Below, piece by piece: positions 32,029 to 35,635 of a stretch of 35,635 nucleotides of DNA. A model generated the notes under the pieces. The model was given only the letters and a program-made list of their open reading frames with translations. It was not told the origin of the DNA and ran no database searches. Origin of the DNA: a virus; the IMG/VR virus record IMGVR_UViG_3300044712_000856, positions 1-35,635 of that record; one strand, 5' to 3'. Numbering within the stretch: position 1 is the stretch's first letter; every line of letters begins with the position of its first letter. The position numbers and the translations under genes are program-made.

Positions 32029-33081
32029 CTACTTTACTAGGTCTATGAACTCATTGTACTCTCTTAGGTAGTCGCGCTCTGCGTATGTCTCTGAGGTGAT
32101 ACATAAAAGTATGGTTTGATCTTTGAACTCACTCATCTCGACCCACGTTTTGTTTTTGATGAACAGTCCCTTGCTGGGGTCGTTCAATACAAACTCATTG
32201 ATACGCTGACCGTTGTTAAGTGATACCTTGACGCTGCCCTGTAAGCAGATCAGCACCTCGTGTACCCGCTTATTTGCGTGCCCGCCGCGCTTGGCTCCAT
32301 GACTGGCATATACCCAGAACACTCGCTTTGTATCAAATGGTATCTGTTTGATCTCTTCTGCAAAGAAGAGTCGGCCGTTTTCACCGGAATCAGCGAACGG
32401 GATATCAATCAATTGGTCGTGTTTTGTTTTCTCCATAGCCTCCACAATGCGAACGTCCGGGAGGTACTGCCGGTTATCCGTCCATTGCTCCTCGATATCC
32501 TTGAGGTGATAGATCGTGTCATCAAGCGAGTAAATGTGTTCAACTCCATCGCGCCGCACCCGAGCTCGCACGTGCACCTGGCGAGGGAAAACACTGACCT
32601 CCTTACGCGTCAGACGCACTTGCTGATCACGCATGGGGTGTTTGACTACCATAAACTTCGGGGTGATGGGGACAGCCTCATTGAAACAACGCACATTAAA
32701 GTAGTTATCTCGTTCGAACCGGAAGCCGTCGTATTTGTCTGTAATCACTACTTCATGGATGCGCTTCATAAACTCGAGGGGGAATTTTTCGTCTGCATCT
32801 ACATAGAGCACCCAGTCGGTCGTGAGTTTATCCACTCCGTCTTGCAATGTAGCCTCTGAGCAACCCATCTTCGGGAAGTGCAACACGGTGAACGGGATCG
32901 TAATCTCGTGATGTTTGATGTAGTGCTCTACCGTCTCCTCAGTTCCGTCATCACTCTCCTGAATCACAATCACGGCCTCGTCAACATACGGGAGGTGATG
33001 GTCGAGGCAGGCTGTAATCCGGGCTGCCTCGTTATAAATCCCCATGAGAAGCCCTACGGTTTGTTTTTTTGTTTCACTCAT
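32029..33081 (-). CDS. GT2 glycosyltransferase fused to FdtA-like sugar ketoisomerase domain
   Basis: A 350-residue two-domain protein. Residues 1-215 are a GT-A glycosyltransferase (G-I-Y-N-E-A-A-R-I near residue 14, and D-A-D at 95-97). Residues about 222-350 match the FdtA/WxcM cupin family of dTDP-4-keto-6-deoxyglucose 3,4-ketoisomerases (F-F-A-E-E-I-K-Q-I-P-F, V-Y-A-S-H-G-A-K-R-G-G-H-A-N-K, then G-L-F-I-K-N). The typical R-G-x-H-A-H here reads R-G-G-H-A-N, with Asn270 for His, and the usual W-H-E-M reads W-V-E-M, with Val314. Activity may therefore be altered. AGGGGGT lies 5 bases upstream of the ATG. Confidence 0.8.
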   Translation of the reverse strand: MSETKKQTVGLLMGIYNEAARITACLDHHLPYVDEAVIVIQESDDGTEETVEHYIKHHEITIPFTVLHFPKMGCSEATLQDGVDKLTTDWVLYVDADEKFPLEFMKRIHEVVITDKYDGFRFERDNYFNVRCFNEAVPITPKFMVVKHPMRDQQVRLTRKEVSVFPRQVHVRARVRRDGVEHIYSLDDTIYHLKDIEEQWTDNRQYLPDVRIVEAMEKTKHDQLIDIPFADSGENGRLFFAEEIKQIPFDTKRVFWVYASHGAKRGGHANKRVHEVLICLQGSVKVSLNNGQRINEFVLNDPSKGLFIKNKTWVEMSEFKDQTILLCITSETYAERDYLREYNEFIDLVK

Positions 33082-35123
33082 ATAACCCCCTGGTCAATGA
33101 GTTGTTGCATTTCTACCGGGTAGGTTCCCGTAAATTGAGCAGCATCCCCGCCGCCGTGGGTTGGTTGGGTGGGTTTGCCCTTCTCCCAGTCCGACCAGGT
33201 ATTGACGACCGTCAGGTGTTTATCTCGCTTTGTATAAAATTCGAGCTTTTCCTTGATTCGATTTTCATCCTTGAGGTACCCCAAGTGATGCACGTGTACA
33301 TCCGCGAGACTCTCAGATCCGTCGGTGACGTTGATAAACTTCCCATCCTCATCAACTACCGGAGTAGCGTGGTGTTTCCACTTGAGTTTTTTGTTCTCGA
33401 ACTTGAAACATCGAAACATTTGCGACTCCCATTGACCACCCACCGCGATCGTGTCGACCTGTTTCCAAAAATGATAGAAGCTAAAGAAGAGAGCGCCGGC
33501 CCGGGGCTTGTTCTTCATGGCCTGCACGAGTTTGTCGAGTTCCTTGGTATCCCATATCTCATCGGCGTCAACGACGAGCACATAATCAATGTCTTCACCG
33601 AGTAGATGAAGCGCCCGGTTTCTGAGTTCAGACTTATCAACTGCCCACCCGTGTCGTTCAAACACGATTTTACCCCCGTGTTTTTCCTTGGTTACCTTGA
33701 TGACCTCCTGGTTTGTCTTGTCGATACTCATCCCGTCTTGAGACGCAGCATGTGCGAACAGGTTGACCGCTCCCTCGACAACCGCAACCTTTTTGACGTT
33801 GGGATGTTTGATGATTGAGCGAAGGGATGAGGCGATAAACTTCTCCTCATTGAGTGCGATGGTGACCACACCGATGCGCGGCTCGATGGGAAACACCTGC
33901 TTTACTCGAGTGATCATCGACTCGAAGTCAAAGGAGTGGTTTCTTTCCTCGAATTTTCCCTCATTCAGACATTTTTGCAGTGTGAGCGCGAGATCCTCTG
34001 AGTTGTCGTACTTTGCAAAATAGAAGTTTTTGACGTTTCCAACCTTCTCAATTTCTCGAATGGTGGGGAACTCATAACAGACGAGTGGGGTACCAGTGGC
34101 CGCAGCCTCAGCCGCCCACATTCCAAACCCCTCAAACACCGAACCGCTGACAACTGCGCGCGCTCCGTAGAGCAACTCGAACTTTTCCTTTTCGCTGACG
34201 TTCATGTAAAAATCAACTCGATCGGTCATCCCCAATCGCTTGAGTTCTTTTTCGACCTGCATCCCTTTGTTACTCGAGACAACTTTAAGGCGTAGATTCG
34301 TCTTACTCACCGCGTACAACACATCATCGAATTTTTTATGCTTGACGATTCGAGAGATAAACAAGGCATAGTCCTGCCGCTCACCCTTGACTACAGTGTC
34401 AAGCTCTCGGCTATTGATACACGGATAGATCGGGAAAACCTGATCTTTTCGCTTGTTGAGCCACTCATAAATCCACTCTGACATGGCATTACATAGACTA
34501 ATCACTTTCGTATCAGAATTTCGAGCCAGTTCGATGAGCTTTTCCCACCCGCTATATGCCTGACCGATGAAGTGTTTCATGGCTGGGGATGGATCGAACA
34601 CCATGATAAATGATGGCTTTCGGTACTTTTTTGAAAGTTTCGTTACTGCGATATTTCCCATCAGGGGAGAGCTTAAGTAGATATCTGCTTTGACATCGAG
34701 TTTTTCAATGTCTGATTTTCTCTTGACTAAGACGAGTTTCGGCTTTTTGTACAGATTAAACGAATCATAGTAGGCCGGAGTCTGATTCGTATAGATCGTA
34801 ACGTCATACCCGACTTCCATGAGAGCAACCGCCATAAACCAAACGTAGTACCGCCCACCCGTGAGGTGCCCAATTTCTTCACTAATGATGGCAATCTTTT
34901 TTTGGTCTCCCTTGAGTTCCTCGAGGAAGTCTGTTACTGGTTCATCATTCTCGTCGTGCCCTCTTGAGGATATGCCAGCGGGAAAAGAGAAGTTTTTCAT
35001 GATGTACTGTGCAAAGTCTCTGATCAAAAACTTGTTGAGCGCTTTGAGTGATCGACCGTAAAAACGCTGCTGTCTAACAATATACTTCTCGGCCATCTCT
35101 GGGATATCTGTTTGATGGGACAT
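33078..35123 (-). CDS. Double glycosyltransferase: GT4 domain plus GT2 domain
   Basis: A 681-residue protein with two catalytic modules. Residues about 75-410 are a GT-B fold GT4 enzyme (I-I-S-E-E-I-G-H-L-T-G-G-R-Y-Y, A-L-F-I-S-R-I-V-K-H-K-K near 253-264, and an E-x7-E pair at Glu331 and Glu339 in E-G-F-G-M-W-A-A-E). Residues about 415-681 are a GT-A fold GT2 enzyme (V-V-T-I-A-L-N-E-E-K-F-I, and D-A-D-E-I-W with Asp519 and Asp521). It could add two sugars in sequence. Acceptor unknown. The stop overlaps the next gene's ATG (ATGA). No membrane segments are seen, so it is cytosolic. Confidence 0.85.
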   Translation of the reverse strand: MSHQTDIPEMAEKYIVRQQRFYGRSLKALNKFLIRDFAQYIMKNFSFPAGISSRGHDENDEPVTDFLEELKGDQKKIAIISEEIGHLTGGRYYVWFMAVALMEVGYDVTIYTNQTPAYYDSFNLYKKPKLVLVKRKSDIEKLDVKADIYLSSPLMGNIAVTKLSKKYRKPSFIMVFDPSPAMKHFIGQAYSGWEKLIELARNSDTKVISLCNAMSEWIYEWLNKRKDQVFPIYPCINSRELDTVVKGERQDYALFISRIVKHKKFDDVLYAVSKTNLRLKVVSSNKGMQVEKELKRLGMTDRVDFYMNVSEKEKFELLYGARAVVSGSVFEGFGMWAAEAAATGTPLVCYEFPTIREIEKVGNVKNFYFAKYDNSEDLALTLQKCLNEGKFEERNHSFDFESMITRVKQVFPIEPRIGVVTIALNEEKFIASSLRSIIKHPNVKKVAVVEGAVNLFAHAASQDGMSIDKTNQEVIKVTKEKHGGKIVFERHGWAVDKSELRNRALHLLGEDIDYVLVVDADEIWDTKELDKLVQAMKNKPRAGALFFSFYHFWKQVDTIAVGGQWESQMFRCFKFENKKLKWKHHATPVVDEDGKFINVTDGSESLADVHVHHLGYLKDENRIKEKLEFYTKRDKHLTVVNTWSDWEKGKPTQPTHGGGDAAQFTGTYPVEMQQLIDQGVI

Positions 35124-35131
35124 ACAAGAGC

Positions 35132-35359
35132 CTATGCGTCAGTATGCTTTTTTTTGTGTTCTCGGACTTTCCCAACAATATCCTCGATCTCGTCGGCGGT
35201 ATAAAAACGCTGGTCATTCATGGCGACATTTTGTAGCCCAGTTTTGTTTCCGGGAATGATATTTTTATCCTCATAGACCATGAGTGTCCTGTAGGAATGG
35301 GGGAGTTTTGCTTGTGCTAGCGCCGCAAGGAGGTGTTTTTTTGTGTAGATCGCAGGCAT
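35132..35359 (-). CDS. Small MerR-like DNA-binding protein (75 aa)
   Basis: A short protein whose pattern (L-P-H-S-Y-R-T-L-M-V-Y-E-D-K-N-I-I-P, then Q-R-F-Y-T-A-D-E-I-E-D-I-V) resembles the winged helix of MerR-type regulators, including the Y-E-x-x-x-I-I-P turn and the Y-T-x-D-E-I helix. It lacks any effector domain, as in excisionase-like or small phage regulators. It could control the glycosylation genes just downstream. The -10 TATATT ends 7 bases before the ATG and no Shine-Dalgarno site is seen. Confidence 0.5.
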   Translation of the reverse strand: MPAIYTKKHLLAALAQAKLPHSYRTLMVYEDKNIIPGNKTGLQNVAMNDQRFYTADEIEDIVGKVREHKKKHTDA

Positions 35360-35366
35360 ATATATA

Positions 35367-35372
35367 AATATA
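35367..35372 (-). promoter_or_regulatory. -10 hexamer TATATT, seven bases before the MerR-like ATG
   Basis: The hexamer lies in a short AT-rich gap. TATATT-N7-ATG agrees with the leaderless starts elsewhere. The upstream -35 match is poor. Confidence 0.4.
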
Positions 35373-35395
35373 GCACCTTTGTCGATCTGTAACCA

Positions 35396-35596
35396 CTAGA
35401 AATTCTTTACTTTTGGGTCAAAGAAGTTCTTGATAAACACCGCACTCGCGTTGCAGATCATGAAAGTAATGGGGAGCAAGACTACTGGTATTCTCTCACC
35501 CGTGGCAAAATAGACGATCAGCGTCAGGTGAGCGGCCATACCACCCCAGAAAAATACAAGCATCGCTTTACCAAACGCAGTGTTAATGTTTATCAT
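35396..35596 (-). CDS. Small two-helix membrane protein (66 aa)
   Basis: Two likely membrane helices (A-M-L-V-F-F-W-G-G-M-A-A-H-L-T-L-I-V-Y-F, and P-V-V-L-L-P-I-T-F-M-I-C-N-A-S-A-V-F-I) joined by a short loop, with a Lys-containing tail. Such small proteins include flippase-like subunits, holins and unknown membrane factors; the function is not known. AGGA lies 5 bases before the ATG, and a TATACT is visible near the edge at 35626-35631. It sits upstream of the sugar genes. Confidence 0.55.
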   Translation of the reverse strand: MININTAFGKAMLVFFWGGMAAHLTLIVYFATGERIPVVLLPITFMICNASAVFIKNFFDPKVKNF

Positions 35597-35625
35597 AGTG
35601 TCCTACTTGATTAGAAACTTGTGAC

Positions 35626-35631
35626 AGTATA
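35626..35631 (-). promoter_or_regulatory. -10 hexamer TATACT at the right edge
   Basis: TATACT at 35631-35626 would start a transcript near 35619, giving a leader of about 23 bases for the membrane protein. The -35 lies outside the window. Confidence 0.35.
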
Positions 35632-35635
35632 CTCC

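Overview
This window looks like most of a tailed, siphovirus-type bacteriophage genome (or prophage). Essentially every gene is on the minus strand, so the map reads from right to left. The sequence itself shows a terminase pair, a portal with a fused MuF domain, an HK97-type protease fused to the major capsid protein, head-tail connectors, a tail chaperone pair with a frameshift site, a tape measure protein, baseplate proteins, fibres, an endolysin and small membrane proteins. No tail sheath gene is seen, so the tail is probably non-contractile. TGA, TAA and TAG all serve as stops, so code 11 fits. No integrase, repressor, polymerase or tRNA was recognised, and lifestyle and host cannot be settled here. 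Several structural genes appear to be leaderless (see below). That fits hosts where leaderless mRNA is common (Actinobacteria and Deinococcus are the documented cases), but the glycosylation gene content would also fit uncultivated lineages.

Layout, right to left. 35.6-31.0 kb: a small membrane protein, a small MerR-like protein, and three carbohydrate genes (a GT4-GT2 double glycosyltransferase, a GT2 fused to an FdtA-like sugar ketoisomerase domain, and a DegT/FdtB-like sugar aminotransferase). 31.0-30.8 kb: a G-rich repeat region, a candidate packaging site. 30.8-26.9 kb: TerS, TerL and portal-MuF. 26.8-19.7 kb: an accessory block set between portal and capsid, with a beta-sandwich adaptor, a long Thr-rich collagen-like fibre, a large Ser/Thr-rich beta-structured protein, then a coupled operon with its own consensus promoter (methyltransferase, secreted Pro/Thr-rich protein, 31-residue membrane peptide, GT4 glycosyltransferase, small protein). 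19.7-7.8 kb: protease-capsid, a terminator, connectors, tail tube, chaperones, tape measure, distal tail, hub and fibre proteins. 7.8-5.4 kb: lysis region ending in a terminator. 5.4-4.6 kb: MazG-like and HNH-like proteins. 4.6-0 kb: probable early region with tandem promoters, a structured leader, a 470-base gene-free gap, a cytosine-5 DNA methyltransferase, a zinc ribbon, an ERF annealing protein, a YqaJ exonuclease and a coiled-coil protein.

Two themes stand out. First, the phage carries enzymes expected to make and transfer an amino-dideoxy sugar (FdtA-like and FdtB-like proteins plus four glycosyltransferase domains and a methyltransferase). It also carries a fibre whose collagen repeats are packed with Gly-Asp-Thr, an obvious potential acceptor. 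A phage-encoded fibre or virion glycosylation system is the most interesting hypothesis here, though it is inference. Second, many head and tail genes have a TAnnnT hexamer ending exactly six bases before the ATG and no Shine-Dalgarno sequence, the signature of leaderless transcripts. Other genes have good Shine-Dalgarno sites or overlap as ATGA. Coordinates of starts were chosen on these grounds.
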